Below are positions 44,510 to 53,944 of a stretch of DNA of 64,000 nt, in pieces; position 1 is the stretch's first letter, and each line of letters opens with the position of its first letter. The stretch is taken from positions 1,461,427 to 1,525,426 of the forward strand of contig NZ_HE610957.1 in assembly GCF_000285515.1 (NCBI RefSeq), given 5' to 3'. Source of the DNA: Paenibacillus senegalensis JC66 (lineage in GTDB: Bacteria; Bacillota; Bacilli; Paenibacillales; NBRC-103111). The position numbers and the translations under genes are program-made. The notes beneath the pieces were generated by a model. The model worked only from the letters and a program-made list of their open reading frames with translations. It did no database searches and was not told the DNA's origin.

Positions 44510-44761
44510 ATTCCCCACTCTCCTGACAAGAACATTTTTACTTACACAAAGCCAAAGCATTTTCACTTTATACAAAGCATTTTGCTTTACCAAGACATTT
44601 TCACTACATGAAAAAATATTTCTATTCATAAATTATTTTTCCTTAAGGAAACTTTTACAGTAAATAAAAACTACCTCCTACGGAACGGCTGTCGCTTCAT
44701 CCTCTTACCGCCAGCTAGCCAGCTGTTTTGTTCCGGATCTTTTCAGGAGATAGTTTTGGAT

Positions 44762-44790
44762 GCCGGATCAAAACCACAATTTGATCCGGC
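44762..44790. terminator. Perfect hairpin downstream of the penicillin-binding-protein gene
   Basis: GCCGGATCAAA and its exact complement with a 7-nt loop. No T run on the minus strand follows, so termination is not certain. It is about 100 nt beyond the gene's stop codon. Confidence 0.5.
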
Positions 44791-44889
44791 AAGAACCAAT
44801 TTCAAGTACGCAGCTTGTCAAAATGTATTACACATATAATTTAGACTATGCAGAACCGTCCCGGGAGGTGTCTATTCCCGAAGATACGG

Positions 44890-46941
44890 TCACTCGGGAT
44901 CTTCTTCATCAGCAGAATCCTCATCACCTTGGGAAGCCCCTTTAGGCACACCGTCCAGCCCGATATATTGATCATACGCATCAAAAATTTTACGGGCGAT
45001 TGGCGCGGCACCGTAAGCACCAAATCCGCCTTCAGGCACAACGACGGCTACTGCGATTTTTGGATTTTCGGCAGGCGCATAGCCGATAAACACAGCATTA
45101 TCCACATTTTGTCCGCCAACCTGCCATTCCGAAGTACCGGTTTTGCGAACATAGGTATATGGGACATTATCGAACCCGTCCACGGCACTCCGCATTCCTT
45201 CCTTCAGCACGTTCCAGTAAGCTTGCGGAAATTCTTCCTGGTTTAGTATCTCCGGTTGAATCTCCTCCACAAGCTCGCCCTCATAGGTTGTGATCCGGTC
45301 GACAAACAAAGGCTTGTAGCGGATACCTTGGTTTGCAAGCATTGCCGCATACTGGGCTAATTGCAACGTAGTGTAACGCCCTTCTTGTCCGAAGGAAGCG
45401 TTCACCAGCGGAAACTGTGCCTGCAGCCTTTCGGCTGTACTGAAATAGTAAATATCCCCGGGATTTTCCCAAGGCAGGCCGCTTTCCGTGGATACACCCA
45501 GTCCGAATTTTTTCATGTAGGAATCCCATACATTCAATGCGTCAGGTACCGTCATATAGAGCTTGTTGCCCACCATTTCGGCCATGAATGTATTGGAGGA
45601 TACTTGGATAGCGCGCGCGGGCGTAATTCTTCCATTCCGGGCACCACCGGAGTTTCCTACTTTGGCATTATTGTTTCTTCCATAAGTAAACAAGCCCGTA
45701 TCATTGTATGTGTCATTCGGGCGGAACAATCCCTCATTCAAGCCCACCAGAACCGTCAACGGCTTGATGACCGAGCCCGGAGGAACGAGAGAAGAAGGGT
45801 GACGGGCAAGCTGATCCGCCGGCAAATCGGCATAGCGCTCACGGATCGTTCCATTCGTGTAGCGATGCGTAATCTCATTCCAGGTGTCAGTACCGATTCC
45901 GCCTATCCATACATTGGGATCATAGTCCGGCATGCTGGCCATCGCAATCACCCTTCCGCTATCGACCTCAATTGCGACCGCATACCCGGCGACTGCATTT
46001 CTGCCCCGGGCATAAGTCCGGTTCGTTGTGGTCTGAAGCAGCTGGAGATGATCCGTAATAGCCTGCTGGGTCGCTAACTGCACATTGCTGTGAATGGTCA
46101 GGTGCAGATTGTTACCCTTAACCGGGGGCGTAATTTGTACATGGCCGACAATCTGGTCACGGTTATTAACCGGATAGGAACGGCGGCCGTTCTCCCCGCG
46201 CAGCACATCCTGATACATCAGTTCCAGCCCGTCAAACCCGACATATTCGTCATTCCGGTAGTCCGCGTCTTCCCCCTTGTAGATTTGCAGCGGTTTTGAC
46301 TGCTGATTGACAGCTGTCGAGTAAGGCCGCAAATAGCCAACAAGCTGAACGGCTATTTGATTATGGTCGTATACCCGGGTGCTCTCTTCCGCTACTTCTA
46401 CTCCAGGAAGCTCGTCACGATGCTCGGAGATATAGGCGATCTCTTCCTTCGTCAATCCGGATTTAATCCGTCTTGGCCAAAAAGCATAGTTAGCCTCCTT
46501 GGTAGGTTCACCGTTGATATCATGGCCCACATCCATTAATTCGATTATTTCTTCGGCTGTAGGCTGGGTTTTGGTAGAATCACCGAACTTTTGAAAGATT
46601 TCTTCCAGTTTATAGGCAAGCTCGATTCGCTCTTCCTTAGTCGGTCCCGGCTCCATGCGGTAGGATAAGGATTGCGTCGAGGTTGTGGATGCAATCGGAT
46701 AGTTCTGCTGGTCATAGATGTTTCCGCGAATCGGTGAAATCGTCACATCCCTCCGCAGATTTCGCTTTTCTATAGCGGAGAGCTCCTCTCCCTCAACAAA
46801 CTGCAAAAAAGCTAGACGGATTATGAGTACAGAGAACAGCAAAAATACGGCAAAAAAGAATACATTAATCCGAATGGAAAAATTTCTGCGCTGTCTGATT
46901 TTCTTTTTATTCTGATCTGAATCGTGGGAACCGTTACTCAT
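44890..46941 (-). CDS. Class B penicillin-binding protein (PBP2 type transpeptidase)
   Basis: Peptidoglycan D,D-transpeptidase. 683 residues: cytoplasmic Lys/Arg-rich start, one membrane helix (VFFFAVFLLFSVLIIRLAFL, about 27-46), dimerisation domain (RGNIYDQQNYPIASTT), and a transpeptidase domain with SVIK (Ser390, Lys393), SSN (448-450) and KTG (600-602). The acidic tail GDEDSADEEDPE ends the protein. Similar to PbpA/PBP2A-type elongation enzymes. The usual partner genes (mreBCD, rodA) are not in the window. No good ribosome site was singled out before the ATG, but the protein start fits the family. Confidence 0.93.
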   Translation of the reverse strand: MSNGSHDSDQNKKKIRQRRNFSIRINVFFFAVFLLFSVLIIRLAFLQFVEGEELSAIEKRNLRRDVTISPIRGNIYDQQNYPIASTTSTQSLSYRMEPGPTKEERIELAYKLEEIFQKFGDSTKTQPTAEEIIELMDVGHDINGEPTKEANYAFWPRRIKSGLTKEEIAYISEHRDELPGVEVAEESTRVYDHNQIAVQLVGYLRPYSTAVNQQSKPLQIYKGEDADYRNDEYVGFDGLELMYQDVLRGENGRRSYPVNNRDQIVGHVQITPPVKGNNLHLTIHSNVQLATQQAITDHLQLLQTTTNRTYARGRNAVAGYAVAIEVDSGRVIAMASMPDYDPNVWIGGIGTDTWNEITHRYTNGTIRERYADLPADQLARHPSSLVPPGSVIKPLTVLVGLNEGLFRPNDTYNDTGLFTYGRNNNAKVGNSGGARNGRITPARAIQVSSNTFMAEMVGNKLYMTVPDALNVWDSYMKKFGLGVSTESGLPWENPGDIYYFSTAERLQAQFPLVNASFGQEGRYTTLQLAQYAAMLANQGIRYKPLFVDRITTYEGELVEEIQPEILNQEEFPQAYWNVLKEGMRSAVDGFDNVPYTYVRKTGTSEWQVGGQNVDNAVFIGYAPAENPKIAVAVVVPEGGFGAYGAAPIARKIFDAYDQYIGLDGVPKGASQGDEDSADEEDPE

Positions 46942-47136
46942 GGACCGCTATATCCCCCCCAACAAAACTGTGCGCTTTTTCCTAACGGCTTTTCATTCCG
47001 CTGTATCTCTTTATGCGCTCTCTTAGTTTAACATAGTTAATAACCTTAAATCATCCTGAAGGCCGCATATTTCATGGGTTAGCAGCACCTAAGGATTCAA
47101 GGACCTTTCCAGCTCCAAAGATGATCTTACAGGCTG

Positions 47137-48282
47137 CTAGACATCTTTAACATGCGTTTCATAGAAATCCGGAGGATTGAACCAGTTGCCGCCACTGGAT
47201 ACCCACGTCGAATCGAGCGGGACCCATTCTTCCTTTTCAGCCAGCCACACCTCATTCCAGGCATGAGGACCGTAGCCGCCCCGGCCATCATATCCCAATC
47301 CCGTGACGACCTTAACATCGAGGCCTACGGAACGTGCCATGGATGCATACAGGCGGGAATAATCGATGCATACTCCCTCCCGGGTGCGAAACGTATCCTC
47401 CGGTGTTTGCTCCTTCCAATAACGCTCTTCTTCATACATTCTCACTTTTTCCCAATCATAGGCGACCCGGGTTCCGACCCATTCATAGAGTGCCTTGGCT
47501 TTTTCTTCATCCGTATTCAATCCGGAAGTGATTTGCTCAGCCGCAAGCACGATATCATCCGGCACATGTGCATCCAGCACTTCATATTTGCGCTGCAGAA
47601 TATGATGGAACTCTTCTTCTACGGCCCGCGTGAATACCGGCAGATTCCGCTGCAGAAAATCTCCGGTGAACGGCTGTATGACTTCGTTGGCTCCCTTCCT
47701 ATAGAGCTCGGACTGCTGCACATATCCTGCAAAGGAAGAATGGGGCATTAATACCGTAAATATAAATAAAACGGCAATAACAAGCATTGCCCGCCCAACA
47801 CCGGTAACCGCCCCGATCCCGCCGCCAAGAATACTGCTGAACCAGCCCTGCGGCTGGCTTCTGCCAGCAGCGCTTTCCTGCGTAAACACCCCGAAGGAAC
47901 GGTACAAAACCATGCCCAATATCGGTTTGATGAGCAAATAGGCCAGCAAAAACAACAGTCCTGAACGCATTAAGGAAAAGTCGCGCACCGTTGTGATAAA
48001 CGTATAATAAAACGATTGGACTCCGCCCATCCTCTCCCTGGGGATGGCAATATCCTTTTGCACAAGCCACTCTTTGATGAGAGGCGAGCCCCATTCCATC
48101 AGCTTCCAGGATCCGGCAATCGCTGCTATAGTAGCGGCGGCTTCCAAAACCAGAACCATAAGCTGCTTGGCCGATCGTCCAGCTCCTTTCTTCGCTCCCT
48201 GCCATGCTGAAATGCAAACCAAGCCTGCAATGAGCAAAGATACCCAATTGAGATTGTACAGCTGCTCTATCCAATTACCCAT
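47137..48282 (-). CDS. Membrane domain fused to a transglutaminase-like domain
   Basis: 381 residues. The first 175 carry about four membrane helices in a CvpA-like arrangement (LIAGLVCISAWQGAKKGAGR; GLLFLLAYLLIKPILGMVLY; GGGIGAVTGVGRAMLVIAVL). The C-terminal half is a transglutaminase-like fold with the complete Cys-His-Asp triad: EGVCIDYSRLYASM, GPHAWNEVW and PLDSTW. Probably faces the outside and may act on peptides or wall material; some members of this superfamily are proteases. ATG with AAAGGAG upstream. The 145-residue membrane protein gene lies just upstream on the same strand. Confidence 0.82.
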   Translation of the reverse strand: MGNWIEQLYNLNWVSLLIAGLVCISAWQGAKKGAGRSAKQLMVLVLEAAATIAAIAGSWKLMEWGSPLIKEWLVQKDIAIPRERMGGVQSFYYTFITTVRDFSLMRSGLLFLLAYLLIKPILGMVLYRSFGVFTQESAAGRSQPQGWFSSILGGGIGAVTGVGRAMLVIAVLFIFTVLMPHSSFAGYVQQSELYRKGANEVIQPFTGDFLQRNLPVFTRAVEEEFHHILQRKYEVLDAHVPDDIVLAAEQITSGLNTDEEKAKALYEWVGTRVAYDWEKVRMYEEERYWKEQTPEDTFRTREGVCIDYSRLYASMARSVGLDVKVVTGLGYDGRGGYGPHAWNEVWLAEKEEWVPLDSTWVSSGGNWFNPPDFYETHVKDV

Positions 48283-48352
48283 AGCAGACTCCTTTCATAT
48301 AATACTGCTTGTTATGCTTTAACCGCGCCGCCAGATGCCGAGCCCGAGCCGA

Positions 48353-48790
48353 TTAGTCCTTATTGGATGCCTTCATCGCTTGATCGATAAAGCCCTGTAC
48401 CATCGAGTCGATTGGAATGGTAAAGGATTGTCCCAGGTAGGTGACCTCGGCATTTAAAGATCCAGGCGGGACCTCCACTAGAAGGTTTTTGGTTGTAATC
48501 GTAAAAGAACCATCTGAATTCGCTTTATATTTTGCTTCCTCGGTTTCCTGCCGCATAGCCTGAACCGCCTGCTCTTTAACCTCTGCAGTCACATTGTCCT
48601 GGATAGTAGAGGCCCAGGCTCCAAGTTCCTCAGTATAATTGGCGGCATAGATTACAATTACCGCAATCAAGGCCAGTACAATTACCCATTTCACAACCGT
48701 TCTAATCAATTTTATTGCCAGAAAGAGGACCACCAGTCCTATTACGACAATATACCATCGCTCCTGCAGAAATAATGTCAATTGGTCCAT
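48353..48790 (-). CDS. Membrane protein of unknown function (145 aa)
   Basis: Two adjacent hydrophobic segments (about 12-28 and 34-50: YIVVIGLVVLFLAIKLI; WVIVLALIAVIVIYAANY) followed by a soluble C-terminal part, with a helical Gln/Glu/Ala region and a beta-rich end (SDGSFTITTKNLLVEVPPGS). GGGGGA precedes the ATG. It lies upstream of, and probably with, the transglutaminase-like gene. No family recognised. Confidence 0.75.
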   Translation of the reverse strand: MDQLTLFLQERWYIVVIGLVVLFLAIKLIRTVVKWVIVLALIAVIVIYAANYTEELGAWASTIQDNVTAEVKEQAVQAMRQETEEAKYKANSDGSFTITTKNLLVEVPPGSLNAEVTYLGQSFTIPIDSMVQGFIDQAMKASNKD

Positions 48791-48983
48791 TGCTTTATCC
48801 CCCTATTTTGTTCATTGTTGGCTTTTTTGTTTCTATTATACTATCGGTGAACCTAGCATAATGACTAAATCAGCAAACTTCCTGCTTCGATGAAGCTAAG
48901 ATCCCCGTTATGGCGGAATATGTTTTAGACAAGCAGCGTAAACGTAGTAATGATGATCTTATCCTCCCGGGAGGTGTCCTATT

Positions 48984-50129
48984 GTGAAAACAGCCGTTTG
49001 GCTCTATTTGTTTATTTTTGTGGCTTTCTTTGATTTGCACGCGCAGTATCCGATCTTATCTCCATTTGCCGTGTCCTTAGGAGCCACGCCTTCCTTCATA
49101 GGTCTTTTGCTCGGCATGTATTCGATCACTCATCTTCCCGGAAACCTGCTTGCCGGGTACGGAGTAGACCGTTACGGCAGCAAGCCGTTTCTCGTTATCA
49201 GCCTGATCGGAGCCGGCATACTCCTGCTGCTGCAAGCACAAGTCCATGATCCGTGGCAGCTACTCGTCATCCGTTCGATCAGCGGCTTTGTGCTGGCTTT
49301 TTTATCTCCGGCATGTCTGGCTATGCTGGCCAAAATCGCCAAAGACCAAATTCAGCAGGGCAAGCTGATGGCCGGGAACGGTCTCATCCATACGCTGGCA
49401 TCTGTTGTGTCTCCGGCCGCAGGCGCCATGCTCGTTGCAAAGCTCGGATTTACAGCATCTTTTACATGGCTCGGCTGGGGCTTGCTCCTTACCGGATTTC
49501 TCGCTATATTCTTTGTTAAAGAAAGCAAGAGCTCCGCAGCTCCTGTCCTGTCCAGCCTCCAGGCCGGGACAATGACAGAGACAGAAGAGCCGCCAGCAGC
49601 TGTGCCCTGGCTGTTCTACCTCGCTCCGCTGGGCATTTCCTGCTCCCAGGGCATCTTGTTTTTTGAGCTGCCTTTAATGGCCAGCGCCGAGCAGTCGATT
49701 CTTACCTCCGGCTTGCTGTTTTCCTTGGTCAGCTTGGGCGCCTTAACCACCTTGAGCCTGTTATTCCTGCATCGTTATTCTCCCTACATGCGGACCTTGA
49801 TCGGCTGCTTTGCGCTAGCGATGATATTCTTCGTGCTGGCTGTTAAATGGCCGATCCCGCTTTATGTATCCTTGTTTATGATCGGTATGGCCAAAGGCAT
49901 CATTTTGCCCGCGATTTCCACTTACCTGGCCAGCTCAACCAGCAGCAGCCGCTATGGCAGAATTTTTTCCATTCTTTCTGTCGCTTTTTCCGTCGGATCT
50001 TTTATCGGTCCTGTACTAGCTGGTCAGCTGCGAAGCGTCATATCCCCTTATTATATTGCTTTCCTGGTTTTGATGATAGGACTTACGCTGCTGCCCTACG
50101 GAAAAAGCCGGCCTATTGTAACGGCCTGA
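48984..50129 (+). CDS. MFS transporter
   Basis: 381-residue 12-helix secondary transporter. The motif A-like loop GYGVDRYGSKPFLVISL after helix 2 and the glycine-rich helix 5 (GNGLIHTLASVVSPAAGAML) mark the major facilitator family; the second half shows the same loop pattern weakly (RYGRIFSILSVAFSVGSFIG). Close to drug-efflux types in size, but the substrate cannot be told. GTG start 7 nt after GGGAGGTG. Alone on the plus strand. Confidence 0.88.
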   Translation: MKTAVWLYLFIFVAFFDLHAQYPILSPFAVSLGATPSFIGLLLGMYSITHLPGNLLAGYGVDRYGSKPFLVISLIGAGILLLLQAQVHDPWQLLVIRSISGFVLAFLSPACLAMLAKIAKDQIQQGKLMAGNGLIHTLASVVSPAAGAMLVAKLGFTASFTWLGWGLLLTGFLAIFFVKESKSSAAPVLSSLQAGTMTETEEPPAAVPWLFYLAPLGISCSQGILFFELPLMASAEQSILTSGLLFSLVSLGALTTLSLLFLHRYSPYMRTLIGCFALAMIFFVLAVKWPIPLYVSLFMIGMAKGIILPAISTYLASSTSSSRYGRIFSILSVAFSVGSFIGPVLAGQLRSVISPYYIAFLVLMIGLTLLPYGKSRPIVTA

Positions 50130-50325
50130 CAGCTGGCTGCTTCCCCTATAGCAGTCTGCACAAGCTGCAAAAGAACCTGCAGCTGCCTGTCGATCCGCCA
50201 TTTGCTCTTACAGGGCAAAAACCCATTTTTTCTGCTACTGGGTTTATGCACAGACCACTTTTACCTATCTACATAAACTATAATTGCAAGCAAACGAAAG
50301 GTTTTCTTGGAAAGGGGTGCTGAAT

Positions 50326-50427
50326 ATGAGTGCAGAAGTAAGAGGGTTCGGTGGCTGGACTTCCAGCGGAGTAATACTAGTTCTGTTTATTCTTCTCGTA
50401 ATTGTGGCTTGCGCCTGCTGGATCTAA
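50326..50427 (+). CDS. YjcZ-family sporulation peptide (33 aa)
   Basis: MSAEVRGFGGWTSSGVILVL then FILLVIVACACWI: a Gly-rich start and one hydrophobic helix ending in Cys-rich CACW. This is the form of the small YjcZ-type peptides that accumulate in Bacillus and Paenibacillus spores. AAAGGGGTG lies before the ATG. A GC-rich hairpin follows at 50472-50497. Too short for most gene finders. Confidence 0.75.
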   Translation: MSAEVRGFGGWTSSGVILVLFILLVIVACACWI

Positions 50428-50705
50428 GCTGTTTCTTCGGATAACTTGGCATAACTCCTCCCATTTTAAAGCGGCTTGACCAACCCGGCAGGCCGCCATT
50501 TCTTTTGTTCTCATTCTTTGTGATAATATATACTAATCAGGCTAGCGCTAAGTTTCATTTAATTTCCCGCATCAACGATTAATTAAAATACGGACGAGGT
50601 ATTTCGACAATTTCCTGGGAAATAAAAGCAAAATGACCTATTATGGAGATACGGCATGATTGGCATCATATTCCCTGCCGAGTCTTACCATTTACTATAT
50701 AGCAG
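50428..50705 (+). other. Intergenic region with probable terminator of the YjcZ-like gene
   Basis: GCGGC and GCCGC arms at about 50472-50497 are followed by CATTTCTTTTG. Otherwise no gene or clear promoter seen before the Toprim gene. Confidence 0.4.
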
Positions 50706-50723
50706 ATGTTTCAAGGAGGAGCT

Positions 50724-51083
50724 ATGTCCATCGCTATTATCGTTGAAGGCAAGAATGACCGTAAAAAGTTGAGGAAAGTGCTTTCCTCTGCAGTACATAT
50801 CGAATGCACCTTTGGAACACCAGGCACTCAGTCCGTCGAACGGCTGAAAAAAAAGCTGAATGTTTATTCCACTATTTATGTATTTACCGACAATGATTCC
50901 TCCGGCAAACGCATTCGCGTTATTCTCGGCGACGCCTTTCCGGATGCCGAACCGATCTACACACGTAAAGGCTATGCAGGTGTTGAAGGAACCCCTGAGG
51001 AATATTTAATTGAGCAATTAGAAAAGGCAGGGCTCGAAGAGTATATTATTTACCCTCCCCCTGCCTTCCAGTATCCGACTTAA
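50724..51083 (+). CDS. Stand-alone small Toprim-domain protein
   Basis: 119 residues that are little more than one Toprim fold: the glutamate motif IAIIVEGKNDRKKL and the DxD motif YVFTDNDSSGKRIR, both with the metal-binding residues kept. Resembles the N-terminal half of RNase M5 (RnmV) but lacks its C-terminal domain. Could be a nuclease or a nucleotide-transfer enzyme on RNA or DNA. AAGGAGG lies before the chosen ATG (MSIAII). Monocistronic. Confidence 0.85.
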   Translation: MSIAIIVEGKNDRKKLRKVLSSAVHIECTFGTPGTQSVERLKKKLNVYSTIYVFTDNDSSGKRIRVILGDAFPDAEPIYTRKGYAGVEGTPEEYLIEQLEKAGLEEYIIYPPPAFQYPT

Positions 51084-51115
51084 CTTGAGCTTAAGCGGGT
51101 ACAAGCCAATGCGGC

Positions 51116-52039
51116 TTATGGGATGTACTGCAGCAAATAAATGACAAGCGTTACCGTAAAAATACTAAACACAGTCGAAGAGAATACCGCTTGTGAAGAA
51201 AATTCCGGCTCATTGTCAAACTCTACCGCCAGCAAAACACTGCTTAACGAGGTTGGTACCGCGCAGGACAATACCAGCGCCTGTGCCATGATCCCTTCTA
51301 TTCCTAGCATCCATACAACAGCGAAACCAAGGGCGGGAGCAATCAGCAATCTTAGCGTATTGGAAATGGCCACATCGGACAGATTGAGCTTCCACTTCAT
51401 GCTGCCGAGCTGGACCCCCAATGTAAGCAGCGCAGTAGCAATGAAGGCATTGGCAATATGATTGATCGGCTGATAAACCGGATCGGGAATAGGCACTTCA
51501 AATCCTCTCATCAGAAATCCGATAGGAATGACATAAATGACCGGCAAGGAAAAGATGCGCTTCAGCGTATCCCTTGTACTCGCTTTGTGGGCATTAACGG
51601 AATATATTCCATAGGTGTTCGGCAGCAGGCTTTGCAGCATCATAATGATGATCTGGATCGATAATGTAAATGTATCCCCAACAAAGACGAGCTGATTGAG
51701 CGGGATCGCATAATTGGCGCTGTTATAAAAAATAACGCTGTTGCGCATCGCGCTTTTCATATCCCTGCGGTAGCCTCTGATTCGGATAATCACTTCTACC
51801 ATAGCAAATAACAGCACAATAAAAATGACAAAGAACAGCAGCACCTGCATCAATACGTTAAGGGAAATCTCCGACTCATACAGCATCTTAAATATGACTG
51901 CGGGAGAAAACAAATAAAAGTTCAGCTTCGATAAAGTCTTTATATCCAGCTTAAAAATGACTTGCAGCAAAACACCAAGAGCAATCAGGACAGACAAAGG
52001 TATGATATTGTTAAGTAAAATATATAAAAAGTATTCCAT
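51116..52039 (-). CDS. AEC-family (auxin efflux carrier-like) transporter
   Basis: 307-residue membrane protein with about ten helices. First part LNNIIPLSVLIALGVLLQVI and DIKTLSKLNFYLFSPAVIFK; the NSANYAIPL stretch and C-terminal CAVPTSLSSVLLAVEF with Asn/Pro kinks are typical of the AEC family, which exports carboxylates or amino-acid-derived compounds. Starts 2 nt after the SCO1 stop, so is translationally linked to it, though only a weak ribosome site is seen. Whether it has to do with copper or oxidase assembly is unknown. Confidence 0.88.
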   Translation of the reverse strand: MEYFLYILLNNIIPLSVLIALGVLLQVIFKLDIKTLSKLNFYLFSPAVIFKMLYESEISLNVLMQVLLFFVIFIVLLFAMVEVIIRIRGYRRDMKSAMRNSVIFYNSANYAIPLNQLVFVGDTFTLSIQIIIMMLQSLLPNTYGIYSVNAHKASTRDTLKRIFSLPVIYVIPIGFLMRGFEVPIPDPVYQPINHIANAFIATALLTLGVQLGSMKWKLNLSDVAISNTLRLLIAPALGFAVVWMLGIEGIMAQALVLSCAVPTSLSSVLLAVEFDNEPEFSSQAVFSSTVFSIFTVTLVIYLLQYIP

Positions 52040-52041
52040 GT

Positions 52042-52659
52042 CTACTCGTTATATAGAGCAACCATGTCATTCGCAATCTGATCCGCTTTCGTTTCTAAAT
52101 CAACGGAGTAAAAATGCCGAATTTCACCTTGGCTGTCTACTAGAATGAAGTTGTTGTTATGCACAAAGTTGCCGTCCTGATCTTTTTCCACTAGAATGCT
52201 ATATTCGTTAGCAAGCTCTTTCATCTGTTCCTCGGAATCGCCTCTCAGGAAAAACCAGGCGTCCGGATCTGCGTTAAAGAAGCTGGAATACTCCTCCAGT
52301 CTCTCCTTGGTATCATTCTCAGGGTCAAAGGAAACGGACAGCATGACAGCTTTATCCCCGAGCGCTTTTTTCTTCCTCAGCTCTTCCTGTACTTCTGCCA
52401 ATAAAGCGGTAGTCGGCATGCATACATCCGGACATGTGGAGAAGTAAAAATAGATCAATCTAACCTTGCCGCTGGTGTCATCCAAAGACATCATATTGCC
52501 ATCCCGGTTTTCCAACTGAAAGGCCGGGGCTGCCCCCAAACGCTTAAACTCCTGCTTGGCAGATTGGGCATTAATTTGATAAATTGAAATTCCGATAATG
52601 ACCATAACTAGCACCACAAAGTTCAGCTTAAACCAATGCTGTTTAATAAATTGCCGCAT
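52042..52659 (-). CDS. SCO1/SenC-type copper chaperone
   Basis: 205-residue membrane-anchored thioredoxin-fold protein that delivers copper to the CuA site of cytochrome oxidase. N-terminal anchor LNFVVLVMVIIGISIYQI; copper ligands STCPDVCMPT (CX3C) and the distal His in NFVHNNNFILV. Length is normal. Its neighbour upstream is ctaB and downstream an AEC transporter. Supports with ctaA and ctaB that the host has a heme A/copper oxidase. Confidence 0.93.
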   Translation of the reverse strand: MRQFIKQHWFKLNFVVLVMVIIGISIYQINAQSAKQEFKRLGAAPAFQLENRDGNMMSLDDTSGKVRLIYFYFSTCPDVCMPTTALLAEVQEELRKKKALGDKAVMLSVSFDPENDTKERLEEYSSFFNADPDAWFFLRGDSEEQMKELANEYSILVEKDQDGNFVHNNNFILVDSQGEIRHFYSVDLETKADQIANDMVALYNE

Positions 52660-52736
52660 GATGCATAATCCTCCCCTGTCTCTCTTCTCTCCCTAATGTA
52701 AGGACTCGGGTACCTGTTAATTCTATTGTGGTAAAC

Positions 52737-52772
52737 AAAACCAATCCCATGGTGAATGACGGGATTGGTTTT
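52737..52772. terminator. Terminator between ctaB and the SCO1 gene
   Basis: Two perfect 12-nt arms (AAAACCAATCCC/GGGATTGGTTTT) around a 12-nt loop; the T-rich arm ends in TTTTG on the minus strand. It separates ctaB from the SCO1-AEC pair. Confidence 0.75.
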
Positions 52773-52794
52773 GTATTTCTGACCACATCAGAAA

Positions 52795-53730
52795 TTATTT
52801 AGTCGATACCGTATCAATGATCATGACAATGAACAAAATGGTTAAATAATTTATGGAGAACACGAACATTTTTTTAGCCCAGAGCGTTTCATCCTTTGCT
52901 TTAAAGCCCTGAACTCCTTTCCAAATCCAGATCAGACCCAGAATGGAAGCGGTTAGTAAATATAGGGTTCCCGTATTATTCGTAAAGTAGAGCAGCATTG
53001 AGGTCGGTACAAGCGGCACAATGTATCTCATCATGCTTAGTTTGGTCTGATAAGTGCCCTTAACTACGGGAAGCATCTGATAACCGGCATTGCGGTAATC
53101 ATCGATCCGCCGAATGCCAAGCGCCCAGAAATGCGGGGGCTGCCAGAAAAACAGGATGGCAAATAAAATTAACGCCGTAGTGTCCAACGTTCCTGCTACA
53201 GCGACATATCCGATGACCGGAGGAACAGCGCCAAAAACGGCTCCAACGGTTGTGTTCCAAACCGACGAGCGCTTTAACAAGGCCGTGTAGATCCAAACAT
53301 ACCCGAAAAGACCGAACAGACCAAGCAGCGCAGCCAAAACGTTGACCAGAAGCCCCAGGACAGTAAGCCCGGCTACCCCCAGCACAATCCCATAAACCAT
53401 AACGGTGGGAGGCTGCAGAACACCGGAAGGCAGCGCCCTGTTCTTGGTGCGTTCCATCTTGATGTCCAGATCCCGGTCCAGGTAGTTATTAAGCACGCAG
53501 CCGCTCGCCATTACCAGAATGGTGCCTATTAAAACCCAGATCATCGTTGGCCAATGAATATTCCACTGGGATGCTATCCAAAACCCGCCAAAGGTTGTAA
53601 TTGAATTCGAAAATAAAATTCCAGGCTTCGCCAAGCTTACAAAGTCTCTCCAGGTTGCCGATCTCGCAGCTTCTTTACTGGCTTCTTGTGTTGACTCCGC
53701 CGTATTTGTGTAACCAACTGGATTGTCCAC
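52795..53730 (-). CDS. ctaB: Protoheme IX farnesyltransferase (heme O synthase)
   Basis: Membrane prenyltransferase of the UbiA superfamily that adds farnesyl diphosphate to heme b to give heme O. 311 residues, nine helices. Seen: KPGILFSN, the first Asp-rich motif NNYLDRDLDIKMERTKNR, and the second near YRNAGYQMLPV preceded by DDYR. GTG start; AGGAGGGG lies 11 nt upstream, slightly long. Monocistronic by its promoter and terminator. Works between hemQ and ctaA, both in this window. Confidence 0.94.
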   Translation of the reverse strand: MDNPVGYTNTAESTQEASKEAARSATWRDFVSLAKPGILFSNSITTFGGFWIASQWNIHWPTMIWVLIGTILVMASGCVLNNYLDRDLDIKMERTKNRALPSGVLQPPTVMVYGIVLGVAGLTVLGLLVNVLAALLGLFGLFGYVWIYTALLKRSSVWNTTVGAVFGAVPPVIGYVAVAGTLDTTALILFAILFFWQPPHFWALGIRRIDDYRNAGYQMLPVVKGTYQTKLSMMRYIVPLVPTSMLLYFTNNTGTLYLLTASILGLIWIWKGVQGFKAKDETLWAKKMFVFSINYLTILFIVMIIDTVSTK

Positions 53731-53775
53731 GACTGCCTAAACCCCTCCTATTCCTTCATTCCAAGCACTTCTTCT

Positions 53776-53804
53776 ATAATACCAATGCGTTTATTTTATT
53801 ACAA
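53776..53804 (-). promoter_or_regulatory. ctaB promoter
   Basis: On the minus strand TTGTAA, a 17-nt spacer and TATTAT, about 45 nt before the GTG start. Confidence 0.5.
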
Positions 53805-53944
53805 CAACAGCTGCGCTTTTTCATCATTTTGTCGTTTTTGCTAACCGGTCAGGCACCAAACGGCAGCATCCGCTATAAGCTGTTGTCAGAAGGGCATTAG
53901 CCTATAGAGAGGTGCTGCTGCTTGCAAAAGAAGGAGGTGAATCG

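Noticed and set aside
45361..46077. Plus-strand frame opposite the penicillin-binding protein
   Set aside because: Shadow of a conserved gene with all catalytic motifs.
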